A stretch of 64,000 nt of DNA, from positions 44,122,247 to 44,186,246 of the forward strand of contig OW028576.1 in assembly GCA_932294295.1 (NCBI GenBank), in the 5' to 3' direction. Positions 41,705 to 55,100 of this stretch are shown in pieces (position 1 is the first letter of the stretch; each line of letters starts with the position of its first letter). Both the position numbers and the translations under genes were made by a program. Under the pieces are notes generated by a model, which was not told where the DNA came from, searched no databases, and was given only the letters and a program-made list of their open reading frames with translations. The DNA comes from Alitta virens (Eukaryota > Annelida > Polychaeta > Phyllodocida > Nereididae).

Positions 41705-42060
41705 CAGTTTAACAGTTGATTACAGTTGATTACAGTTGATTACAGTTGATTACAGTTGACAGTTGATTAAATTCTAAATAAATTCTAAATTATTTATTTT
41801 ACAGTTGATTGCAGTTGATTACAGTTGATTACAGTGGATTACAGTGGATTACAGTTGATTACAGTTGATTTATAGTTGATTATAGTTTATTACAGTTGAT
41901 TACAATTGATTACAGTGGATTACAGTTGATTACAGTTGATTTATAGTTGATTACAGTTGATTACAGTTGATTACAATTGATTACAGATGATTACAGTTGA
42001 TTGCAGTTGATTACAGTTGATTACAGTTGATTTCCAGTTGATTACAGTTGATTACAGTGA
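41705..42060. repeat. TTGATTACAG decamer satellite
   Basis: About 30 copies of TTGATTACAG with point variants (TGGATTACAG, TTGATTTATAG), broken by one AT-rich insert near 41762-41805. It ends 150 bp before the TATA box of the Kazal gene. Confidence 0.9.
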
Positions 42061-42205
42061 TTTGTTTTTTATTTGGAAAGTTTTGCACCATGGGTGATCT
42101 TAATAACACCGTTCCACTGTATCGGCCAATTCCAACATACTGTCTACTTTCAGCACCGCCCTGTTACGGTGAGGTACGAGAGGGTTACTATTTACCCGCA
42201 GTATT

Positions 42206-42215
42206 TTTATATAAG
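42206..42215 (+). promoter_or_regulatory. TATA box of the Kazal gene
   Basis: TTTATATAAGG on the plus strand, 130 bp before the initiator ATG, giving a 5' leader of about 100 nt. Confidence 0.55.
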
Positions 42216-42343
42216 GTATTATCTGGAACGAGACAACAACAAAAAAACTGGTATGAGACTATATTAATGCTGGAGTCAAACAAATCGAACACTCGCTGGC
42301 AGTCGTTGAGTAACTAAGGACAGCAGAAGTAATACAACTAAAG

Positions 42344-42398
42344 ATGTCATCCTTAATACTTATTGCATTATCACTGACATTATTTCTCACATTTACAG
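42344..42398 (+). CDS. Kazal gene exon 1: signal peptide
   Basis: Eighteen codons plus one base, ending at GTATGT. It encodes only the hydrophobic leader. Confidence 0.75.
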
Positions 42399-45300
42399 GT
42401 ATGTAATGACTAATTAGTTATCATATTACATTTTTTTAATTATTATATGTTATTGTTAAACAAATTATTAATTTAGCAGTTATTTGAGCAACAATTGTAA
42501 ACTAAATTGGCAAATTTACGCTAAAAGAAAATTTAAAAAGTGCGAAATTGCTCATATATTAACAAAAAATAATAACTACGATGCTTGATCAAACTTAATT
42601 AGTTTAAATGATATAGTGGTTAGTGTGATGTCAAACGAAAAAAAAAAAGATTTTTCAAAAACTTAGTATTCATATAGTTGAAAGTAAGTAATTTATAACT
42701 ATTTTATTGTCACAAACAGGTAATTACCTGTAATGCCAATTTCTTGGTAAATCATTGAAATTAGTATACTCAGTATAAGGAATTCTTGCTGAGTTATTTT
42801 GAGTGCTTAATAAAGCTTTGAAGCATGGCGAATTTATCAGTAAGTGCAAAGTTATTAATTAAAAAAACTTTATAATGTTTACATTGGCAACCACAAATTT
42901 ACATTTTTTAACAAAAAATGAGCACACTCCCATTCAAGTCCGCTGATACAGTCAATCGCAGCAAGCTTTTTTCAGTTTAAAAGAAAATTATATATATTAT
43001 ATACTTTGTTTCATATGCCAAAAATTGGTATGGGAATTACCTGTTTATGAATAACACGTTTATGACAATACAATTGGTTTGATGATTACTGACAAATAAT
43101 TCGTTTTAGACAAACTTTTCTACTTATATTTTTGTTTATTATAAACTATTGTATAACAATTTGTTTTCATTCAAAGTATAAAAATGTTATGCCTTAATTA
43201 ATCTTTTTTTAGTGATATATACTAAATCATATATTGTAAAATGAACAGATGCGGGACCAGTTGTTTGCGTTTGTCCCCGAAAGTCCAAACCAGTTTGTGG
43301 AATCAACGGAAGAACATACACAAATATGTGCGAAATACAATGCAGGTTGGTTGTCTATCTTTGTTATTCCTTCTATGCAGTATTTAAAAAATATCAGAAT
43401 GTTAGTAAAAGTAACAGCGAAGACAATGTGACCGTACCAGAATGACTGACTCCTATAGGCTCTTTTCATGCAGCAGCCATGTTCACATTTTTGACTCATT
43501 GACCTCTCTTTGCACTCAGCTTAAATGAGGTGACGTCTTCAGTAGACAATGGCCATTGTGAGGTCACAGAGTGCAAGAACAATGGAGAAGTAATGATGTC
43601 ATAATATATGATTGAATCAAAACGAGGTCAAATGAGGCAAAAATTCCAATATGGCTGCCATGTGAAAAGGGTGTATTGCACTATCGCTTCTACTTTAAAA
43701 AATCTGATGGCTAAATTCTGATTAAAAAAGAAGAAAACATGCCAAATATTTAATAACCCATTCATTAAAGGTAGTTTGATCTTCACAGGCATCTTTTACT
43801 GTCAGTAAGTTACTGTTTTTCTCCACAAAAAAGCAGAAAAAACAACTAATTTGGTCAGTTCCTTTATCAAGGTTGTTTGTTTCTCAGAGGTATCCAAATA
43901 GCCAGCATGGGTGCATGTCCAGAAGAAGCGCCGTATAACAGACCGGGATGCGCATGTTCGAGAAATTACAATCCGGTTTGTGGTGATGATGGCCGGAGTT
44001 ACGGAAATGAATGCGAAGCACGTTGCAAGTAAGTCCATAAAGCATATAAATGCCAGAATAGTATATATATTGTTTATTAAGCCCTCGAAGGTCCTGGGCC
44101 TCTACGCGGCGAGGGTGGAAACACTTGGGGTGAAGTCCTCTATCCACAGTGGCTAAAACAGGACAGTGCGCATTGCACAAGCTGCTCCAGCTATCCAATG
44201 CAGACAATTATTGATTTTTTACATGCTTCTGGTTTCTACTACCAACTATCGATAATCAATCTTACCCTAGAGAGCCTCTACATAGCCCACTCAGGTGCTG
44301 ATGAGGCGTTAAACAATAACACTAACTAACTAACTATATTGTTTATTGAATATACCGTGAAGGCGTGTGTTATCGACAGGGCAGATATTATCGACACTCA
44401 CATTAGAATGTTAACAATTTTGTTAACAAACCATTTAGGTGTCGATAATACCCACCATGTCGATAATACCATCCTTTACGCTTTATATTATTATACCATT
44501 AATAGTTTTGTGGTTTGTAAATACATATACTTGAGGGGGTGACTCTTGAGAAGCGATGGCTTGTCTGTCTTAGAGAGTCCCTCCTCACCTATAAAATATT
44601 TTGTACCAGTGGAATAAACGATCTGAATCTGAATCTTTTGGATTTTCCGAGCGCTTCTAGATGTTTTTGCTAGGTGGCTACTGGTAGAATGGTGCAATCC
44701 TATTGTTGCACAGCTTCCTGCCCCAGATTCTGATTGGTTGAAGCAAGGGGACCCCAAGCACTAATAATTCTAGTGCATTTTAATGTATATTTGATGACGT
44801 GTTGATGCTTTAGCTTCTTTTATTAAGTAAATTGCGTTTATGGAATCAAATGGCAACACTAATCTTGTACTGAAAAGCAAATTGAGTAATAACTGAACAA
44901 GGCTACAGTGATTTAAAGGCAAAAATTAAATACAAATATAGCCACTTTTATGTGATGAATAAGTAATAGTTTTATCCCGAGCAGGAAGGCGTTAAGTAAC
45001 ATTTAGGTTATATCCTGATAGCGAAGGTGGAGCGATATGAGCAACCAAAATAAACTTTAACTCCCGACAGATGAAGCGATTTTACAATGCAAATATTTTT
45101 TGTAAAGACCCGTGATACAGCAAATTCAATGACCATAACTTTGATTACAAAAAGTAAACTGAGAAGATTCTCTGTAACTAAATACAATACAAACTTCTTC
45201 ATAATCAAAGATTTGCTTCAGATTGATAAATGTCATTCCTCCATCTCAAGTACATCATTAGTAAAAGAAATTACATCGCTCACTTACATATTTATGAATT

Positions 45301-45676
45301 AATGAATTCCTAACACATCTCAAGCATGTCTTCTAATGTATCTATTATATAAACGTCAGTTGTACCTGGAGTTTTAAGCTTATGTTAAATTCTAATTGAT
45401 TTATGGTATACACTGTTGTAAGGGGGGTCAGCGACAGCATGGCTGTCTTAGAATGGTCCTCCTGATCTTGTATATTTTTATATACTCTGTCAAATAAATT
45501 TGTTCTGAGTTCTCACTAATTGTGTCACTCCCATCTAGGTGGGTGGCCTCTCGATAGCGGTCTTAAGACCTTAGAGAGGCCTCCCACACATAGAGAAAAT
45601 ACGTTTTAAATATTTCTTCACTTGTTTATTTGTCTATTTGTCTATGTATGTGTGTCTCTTTGTGTAAATAAATGTA

Positions 45677-45724
<48 letters not shown>

Positions 45725-46084
45725 GCTGTCTAGCTGTCTAGCTGTCTAGCTGTCTAGCTGTCTAGCTGTCTGTACGGAAATGGGGAGCTGGCTATGGACA
45801 GTAGCCTAGTATCTATTCTCTTTAACTAGATCTATTTTTTCTATTGGTTCTTGTTTTATCTTTCAACAGAAATGTGGCAGTTCTAAGCCAAGGAGAATGC
45901 AAGTCAGAACCAGGCACCGGATGTGTTTGTCCGTTTGTCTATGTGTGGTGTCTATGCTGAGGCAAGTAAAAGACGCCATCCATGGGGTAAATGTGTAACG
46001 TGGGTGGACTCCTCCTCTCTCTCTCACCTTATCAATCAACCCTCGACAGCGGCAAGAACTTGCCTTAGAGGGCTGAACTTCCAA

Positions 46085-46161
<77 letters not shown>

Positions 46162-49100
46162 ATGACAAAAATCTATAATCATCAAATGTACTGATGTGAT
46201 AAAATTGATGAAAAATTGCTGCTAAAACCATATTTTGATAAAAATTAAGGGAAATGAGCGGAAATAGTTAGATTTGCTTTTGGAATGTAAAGAACGGCTA
46301 TTATTTATTTTAAGGGGAAATATGTAGGAAATGGAAATGAACTGTTTTATGTTTAAAGGCATGTAAACTTTTAATTAGAGATTTTTGCAGAAGCTTTATT
46401 TTCAAAACTATATAGGCAGAAGCACATAGATGTCAGGCTACCATGTGGTCACGTCCGCCCCCTCTCATGCAGCGCGCAAATATATTTTATCAGTTCAATC
46501 ATTAAGTATTCTTGTGGTTTAAGTCACCTGTCATGAGAGTGTGTCATGCTTACACTGGCTGGATCCAGGCATGCCAGCCACCAGTTATTCACTTGAGCAC
46601 TTGTACTTTTATTTATTTTTTAAATAATATTATTATTTTCTTTTTAAAAAGTTTAGTGCAATATAAGACTGACTTAAGTGGTAAATGCTTAAACCATTCA
46701 GTTAGTTTCATTTAAAACAGCCTTTCAAATTGAACCCACAGGCAAAGCTAGACAACTTCTGCTATACCATGATAACTACCACTAAATTAACTGTCTGGCT
46801 ATAGCTGGCTACTCAAAGTTGGATCTTAAACATTTTTAAGGTCCATGCAGCACCCTTCATTTGGTGCACAAGTTGAAGAGATGCATACATGATTTTGAAA
46901 TATTAGATAAATTTCTAACATTTACCAAGGTTTATATTGTTTCAGCGGTGTTCGGTGTAAGCGGACTAAACTAGGAGTAGACAGAAGTGGCTGGCTTTAG
47001 CTACAGCCAGGAATCTGTTGCAACAGCTGTCTAGAGTCAACCGTATTTTATGAAACTAACTGTATGTAGAATATTTCTGCAGCAATAGATGCATTTAATT
47101 CATAATGATTTTCTTCTACAGAAATGCCAGAGTTCAAAGTGTAGGTGAATGCCAGCAAAACAATGAGAACAATGACTGTTTCTGTATCAGTGTTGTCAGA
47201 CCAGTTTGTGGAACGGATGACAAAACATATAACAATGAATGTGAGGCAAACTGCAAGTAAGTGTTGACTTGATCAAACGTACAGTAAAACTTGTTAGTTT
47301 AATACATATTTGTCTTTTATGAGCTAGACTGTGTTAGACTGAGCTAGACTGAGCTAATCTAGACTTAGCTCATCCACCAATTACAGCCAATGCATACTAC
47401 ATGGCCATATGTGCCACGTGCGTTTTCCATGAGAAGGATAAACGCATGGAAAACGCATGGTGTTTAGCTAATAATAAGGCAAAAACCAAAGAAATAGATC
47501 CTATAAAATAATCCAAAATCGGTTTGCCGGATATTTTTTAGTACTTATCTGTCCCATGAGAGGTCGCTGCAATATAGGCCTTAAACAGCAGCATGATGCC
47601 AAGTGGCACAATTGGCCATGTAGGACACAAACTGAAACACCATGCTACCTGTTACACAACCAAACAACCAAGCTGATGCTTGCACGGTTTACAACTGTTC
47701 TTTCGTAAAGCTCCGTTGTATATAAAGCTTCCAATTTAGTGACATTTTTACCACTTTTTTGTTCACCTAATCTTGGTTTATTTAAGGAATACGTAATTCT
47801 TTCAGAGGTGTTAATGTTGCTACGCAAGGCGCCTGTCCAGTAATCCAACAAGCACCGTCTAATGGTCAACCACCGTGCGCATGTCCCAGAAATTACCAAC
47901 CAGTTTGCGGCACTGATGGAACTACCTACTCCAATGAATGTTTAGCAAGATGCCAGTGAGTGAACAGTTAGCTATTATGGAAGCGAATACTGAATGACGC
48001 AATGGGGAGAAAAAGCAACAGAGCCTACAGGGGGCACTACGATCGTAGCTGATGAAAATACAATAGGATGATGTCACTACTTAATTGTTACATTGATGAT
48101 GTCGCAATATATATGACGTCATCAAACACTCAAACCATGCTTATCTGATACGGTGTCAGTGACCTCTGGCGGTACTTTTTCTCCCCATTGAAATATATTA
48201 CATCAGCACTAACCACAGAGTACATATACCCAGAGGCGCCACTGTAATGGAAACAATGTAAGCCTATTCGGGGTTAGTTTTTCCACAGTGACGGTTTTTA
48301 TCAAAACAATGAAGGCATTTGATCACATAATACACCATTGACAATCAAATAATTAATCTTTAAGATTTATAAGGGAATCAAATAATTAGTGTTTCACATT
48401 TCACATGTTGACGTTATACAGCAAAGGACACCTATTATTGCCCAAAACTAACCCTCACATGGCTTGCCAAGCTGTGCTAAGTGACTGCATTGAAGCACTT
48501 TCAACAGTTATTCATTCATCAATGTCACTTACAGGAATGTCCAAGTTCAAAGGCAGGGACAATGCCAAGAAAATGAAGACAACAACGATTGCTTCTGCGC
48601 CTCTGTTTATGAACCTGTTTGCGGTCCTGATGGGACGACTTACAGCAATGAATGTGAGGCTAACTGCAAGTAAGCAATCTCAAACAAATTTTTAAATATT
48701 GACAAAGAAATCCTCTGAAATCTGATTCCTGCTTCTGCACAAATTTTATAAAAATTGTTAATGTCAGTATTCATTTAACTTTTATTTTATCTATATTTTG
48801 TCTGTAAAGTGGCAGTGAGCAGCATTTAGTGTTCAATACTGTTGTGATAAAAAAACCAATAACATTATTTATTCTGCTTTTCAGAAGTGTTACCCAAACT
48901 AATGCTGGTGCCTGTCCCCAAGCCCAACCTGTCCCATCTAATAATCAACCACAAAGACCATGCATATGTACCAGAGATTACCGACCAGTTTGCGGCAGTG
49001 ATGGAAAAACTTACTCAAATGAATGCGAGGCCAGATGCCAGTAAGTAAACTATTATTTACTAGATCCTACTTTTATGTGAATAAGCTCACTCATTGTATA

Positions 49101-52100
49101 AAGCAAGTTTGAACAGATGATTTTATAGCAGTGAATTTTGAGTGGATGATTGATTAGTAAATTGTCATAATGGGTTAAAAAAAAAATTACATTTGAAAAT
49201 TAAAGGAATGATATTAAAATAATTATAGAATAATTACATATATGTTGTGAGTTGTTTTTTTTTCAGAGATAATCATTTTCTGTCTATTTTGATTGGCTCA
49301 TAAATATTTTTGCAGAAGTATTACCCAAACTACTGATGGTGTCTGTCCTCAATCCCAACCTGTCCCATCTAACAATCAACCACAAAGACCATGCATATGT
49401 ACCAGAGATTACCGACCAGTTTGCGGCAGTGATGGAAAAACTTACTCAAATGAATGCGAGGCCAGATGCCAGTAAGTAAACTATTATTTACTAGATCCTA
49501 CTTTTATGTGAATAAGCTCACTCATTGTATAAAGCAAGTTTGAACGGATGATTTTATAGCAGTGATAGAAATGCCAATGACTGCAAAGCAAGTGAATTTT
49601 GAGTGGATGATTGATAAGTAAATTGTCATAATGGGTTAAAAAAAAAATTACATTTGAAAATTAAAGGAATGATATTAAAATAATTATAGAATAATTACAT
49701 ATATGTTGTGAGTTTTTTTTTCTTCAGAGATAATCATTTTCTGTCTATTTTGATTGGCTCATAAATATTTTTGCAGAAGTATTACCCAAACTACTGATGG
49801 TGTCTGTCCTCAATCCCAACCTGTCCCATCTAACAATCAACCACAAAGACCATGCATATGTACCAGAGATTACCGACCAGTTTGCGGCAGTGATGGAAAA
49901 ACTTACTCAAATGAATGCGAGGCCAGATGCCAGTAAGTAAACTATTATTTACTAGATCCTACTTTTATGTGAATAAGCTCACTCATTGTATAAAGCAAGT
50001 TTGAACAGATGATTTTATAGCAGTGAATTTTGAGTGGATGATTGATTAGTAAATTGTCATAATGGGTTAAAAAAAAAATTACATTTGAAAATTAAAGGAA
50101 TGATATTAAAATAATTATAGAATAATTACATATATGTTGTGAGTTTTTTTTTTTTCAGAGATAATCATTTTCTGTCTATTTTGATTGGCTCATAAATATT
50201 TTTGCAGAAGTATTACCCAAACTACTGATGGTGTCTGTCCTCAATCCCAACCTGTCCCATCTAACAATCAACCACAAAGACCATGCATATGTACCAGAGA
50301 TTACCGACCAGTTTGCGGCAGTGATGGAAAAACTTACTCAAATGAATGCGAGGCCAGATGCCAGTAAGTAAACTATTATTTACTAGATCCTACTTTTATG
50401 TGAATAAGCTCACTCATTGTATAAAGCAAGTTTGAACGGATGATTTTATAGCAGTGATAGAAATGCCAATGACTGCAAAGCAAGTGAATTTTGAGTGGAT
50501 GATTGATAAGTAAATTGTCATAATGGGTTAAAAAAAAAATTACATTTGAAAATTAAAGGAATGATATTAAAATAATTATAGAATAATTACATATATGTTG
50601 TGAGTTTTTTTTTCTTCAGAGATAATCATTTTCTGTCTATTTTGATTGGCTCATAAATATTTTTGCAGAAGTATTACCCAAACTACTGATGGTGTCTGTC
50701 CTCAATCCCAACCTGTCCCATCTAACAATCAACCACAAAGACCATGCATATGTACCAGAGATTACCGACCAGTTTGCGGCAGTGATGGAAAAACTTACTC
50801 AAATGAATGCGAGGCCAGATGCCAGTAAGTAAACTATTATTTACTAGATCCTACTTTTATGTGAATAAGCTCACTCATTGTATAAAGCAAGTTTGAACAG
50901 ATGATTTTATAGCAGTGAATTTTGAGTGGATGATTGATTAGTAAATTGTCATAATGGGTTAAAAAAAAAATTACATTTGAAAATTAAAGGAATGATATTA
51001 AAATAATTATAGAATAATTACATATATGTTGTGAGTTGTTTTTTTTTCAGAGATAATCATTTTCTGTCTATTTTGATTGGCTCATAAATATTTTTGCAGA
51101 AGTATTACCCAAACTACTGATGGTGTCTGTCCTCAATCCCAACCTGTCCCATCTAACAATCAACCACAAAGACCATGCATATGTACCAGAGATTACCGAC
51201 CAGTTTGCGGCAGTGATGGAAAAACTTACTCAAATGAATGCGAGGCCAGATGCCAGTAAGTAAACTATTATTTACTAGATCCTACTTTTATGTGAATAAG
51301 CTCACTCATTGTATAAAGCAAGTTTGAACGGATGATTTTATAGCAGTGATAGAAATGCCAATGATTGCAAAGCAAGTGAATTTTGAGTGGATGATTGATT
51401 AGTAAATTGTCATAATGGGTTAAAAAAAAAATTACATTTGAAAATTAAAGGAATGATATTAAAATAATTATAGAATAATTACATATATGTTGTGAGTTTT
51501 TTTTTTTCAGAGATAATCATTTTCTGTCTATTTTGATTGGCTCATAAATATTTTTGCAGAAGTATTACCCAAACTACTGATGGTGCCTGTCCTCAATCCC
51601 AACCTGTCCCATCTAACAATCAACCACAAAGACCATGCATATGTACCAGAGATTACCGACCAGTTTGCGGCAGTGATGGAAAAACTTACTCAAATGAATG
51701 CGAGGCCGGATGCCAGTAAGTAAACTATTATTTACTAGATCCTACTTTTATGTGAATAAGCTCACTCATTGTATAAAGCAAGTTTGAACGGATGATTTTA
51801 TAGCAGTGATAGAAATGCCAATGATTGCAAAGCAAGTGAATTTTGGGTGGATGATTGATTAGTAAATTGTCATAGTGGGTTAAAAAAAAAATTACATTTG
51901 AAAATTAAAGGAATGATATTAAAATAATTATAGAATAATTACATATAGGTTGTGAGTTGTTTTTTTTTCAGAGATAATCATTTTATGTCTATTTTAATTG
52001 GCTCATAAATATTTTTGCAGAAGTATTACCCAAACTACTGATGGTGCCTGTCCTCAATCCCAACCTGTCCCATCTAACAATCAACCACAAAGACCATGCA

Positions 52101-55100
52101 TATGTACCAGAGATTACCGACCAGTTTGCGGCAGTGATGGAAAAACTTACTCAAATGAATGCGAGGCCGGATGCCAGTAAGTAAACTATTATTTACTAGA
52201 TCCTACTTTTATGTGAATAAGCTCACTCATTGTATAAAGCAAGTTTGAACAGATAATTTTATAGCAGTGATAGAAATGCCAATGATTGCAAAGCAAGTGA
52301 ATTTTGAGTGGATGATTGATAAGTAAATTGTCATAATGGGTTAAAAAAAGAATTACATTTGAAAATTAAAGGAATGATATTAAAATAATTATAGAATAAT
52401 TACATATAGGTTGTGAATTTTTTTTTTTCAGAGATAATCATTTTCTGTCTATTTTAATTGGCTCATAAATATTTTTGCAGAAGTATTACCCAAACTACTG
52501 ATGGTGTCTGTCCTCAATCCCAACCTGTCCCATCTAACAATCAACCACAAAGACCATGCATATGTACCAGAGATTACCGACCAGTTTGCGGCAGTGATGG
52601 AAAAACTTACTCAAATGAATGCGAGGCCGGATGCCAGTAAGTAAACTATTATTTACTAGATCCTACTTTTATGTGAATAAGCTCACTCATTGTATAAAGC
52701 AAGTTTGAACAGATGATTTTATAGCAGTGATAGAAATGCCAATGATTGCAAAGCAAGTGAATTTTGAGTGGATGATTGATTAGTAAATTGTCATAATGGG
52801 TTAAAAAAAAAATTACATTTGAAAATTAAAGGAATGATATTAAAATAATTATAGAATAATTACATATAGGTTGTGAATTTTTTTTTTTCAGAGATAATCA
52901 TTTTCTGTCTATTTTAATTGGCTCATAAATATTTTTGCAGAAGTATTACCCAAACTACTGATGGTGCCTGTCCTCAATCCCAACCTGTCCCATCTAACAA
53001 TCAACCACAAAGACCATGCATATGTACCAGAGATTACCGACCAGTTTGCGGCAGTGATGGAAAAACTTACTCAAATGAATGCGAGGCCGGATGCCAGTAA
53101 GTGAACTGACAGTTATCAGCTTCTACAGGAGAATGTTATTATGTAAAACAATACTTATTCCAATGACTGCAAAGCAAGCTACCTGTATGTGATTAGTTAC
53201 TTATCAGAAACAGATTCTAGCTGAACAAGCAAGTGTGAGTAGATAACTCATTAGTAAAGATAGAGTTAAGGTGAGGGGTTGTTTGTAACTAAAAGACATC
53301 AAACAATGGTTGAATCATCTTCCCCATGTTACAAAAATCCGATAACTATGCATGTAGCCATTGACAATCGATTATTGTAACATTTTATCTTTTCATTTCA
53401 AATTTTTAATGCATTCTTCTTTTGGGATCGCAGAAATGTCCAAGTTCAAAGCCAGGGAGCATGCCAACAAAACAACAACACCAACGTTTGTATCTGTCTC
53501 GCTATCTATCAACCTGTGTGCGGTTCTGACGGCATAACTTACAGCACTGAATGTGACGCTAACTGCAAGTAAGAAACTTATATTATTACTCGTAAGAGTT
53601 GTTCGAAACATTGACATATGCTCTGTATTAATTCTGATTTGTAAGAAAGTAAAATCTATCATTTTTTGCCTGGTTTACTTTTTTAAATTTGGAATATTAG
53701 AATGCAATCATACAGCCTCTTCATTGAGCAGCAATGTTGGCAATTTTGCCGTATTAACTTCTCTTTGAACTCAGCTATAAGTATTATGATCTTATCAGTA
53801 GTCAATGGCGATTGTGAGGTCACACAGTACAAGAACAATGGTCAAGTAATGACGTCATTATATATTAAAAAATTATAACCGTGGTCAATGTCCTATTGGC
53901 TGCTGTGTGAAATAGGTGTATGGCCACAAGTTAGAATCTGCTTCAATACTATTAGAACAATTGGTAATCATACTTTTCTCATAATTTCAGAAACGTTGCC
54001 ATCAGTAGCCAAGGAGAATGTCCAGAGACCGAAGATGACCAGGGAAATGGTTGCGTTTGTCCGTCCGTCTATGAACCAGTTTGCGGAACTGACGAACAAA
54101 CTTACAGTAACGAATGTGAAGCAAACTGCAGGTCAGTTGATATTATTGGGGTGCCTGCTGAGTGCTGACACAGTACTGTTTTAAAATCAGAATTTGACAC
54201 CAGCCAATGAGGTCATTTGTTAGAGATCAGCCAATCAGATTATCTGTTAGAGATCATCAGCCAACCGGATCATATGTGAGTGATCAGCCAATAAGATCAT
54301 CTTTTGGAGATCAGCCAATAAGATCATCTTTTAGAGATCAGCCAGTCAGATTATCTGTTAGAGATCATCAGCTAACAAGATCATCTGTTAGTGATCAGCC
54401 AATAAGATCATCTTTTGGAGATCAGCCAATAAGATCATCTTTTAGAGATCAGCCAGTCAGATTATCTGTTAGAGATCATCAGCCAACCGGATCATCTGTT
54501 AGTGATCAGCCAATAAGATCATCTTTTAGAGATCAGCCAGTCAGATTATCTGCTAGTGATCAGCCAATCAGATCATCTGTCAGAGATCATCAGCCAACCA
54601 GATCATCTGTTAGTGATCAGCCAACCAGATCATTTGTTAGTGATCAGCCAATCAGATTATCTGCTGGAGATCAGCCAATCAGATAATCTGTCAGAGATCA
54701 TCAGCCAATCAGATCATATGTCAGAGATCATCAGCCAACCAGATCATCTGTTAGTGATCAGCCAACCAGATCATTTGTTAGTGATCAGCCAATCAGATTA
54801 TCTGTTAGAGATCAGCCAACCATGTTAGAGATCAGCCAATCAAATCATCTGTTAGAGATCACAGGTGTAGTGTCAATAACTTGTCTTGGTATTGTTGACA
54901 CAGTACTGTCCATAATATAATTATAGAAGCTACCCAGTTATTGACACGGTACTGTCAAAGAGTTCCTTCAGATATTGTGATGGGATCTGTGGGTTTCGAA
55001 ATTGGCTAAGTAATTTCAACATTTTTCAATATTTATCTAGGAAGCGGTTAAATATGAATAAGGAAGTTGGCCATTATGAATGACGAGTAATTAACTAGCA

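Noticed and set aside
41705..42060. CRISPR-like array
   Set aside because: Decamers are contiguous without spacers and the genome is eukaryotic.
46088..46165. End of an 80-codon frame with SFFLSFFL repeats
   Set aside because: Translation of the (CTTT)n microsatellite.
49293..53100. 60-codon frames starting MAHKYFCRS before each Kazal exon
   Set aside because: The first residues are intron sequence; the exon starts at the AG acceptor 23 bp later.
54207..54828. 159-codon frame rich in DQPIRSS words
   Set aside because: Minisatellite with unit lengths near multiples of three, inside an intron, with no splice borders.
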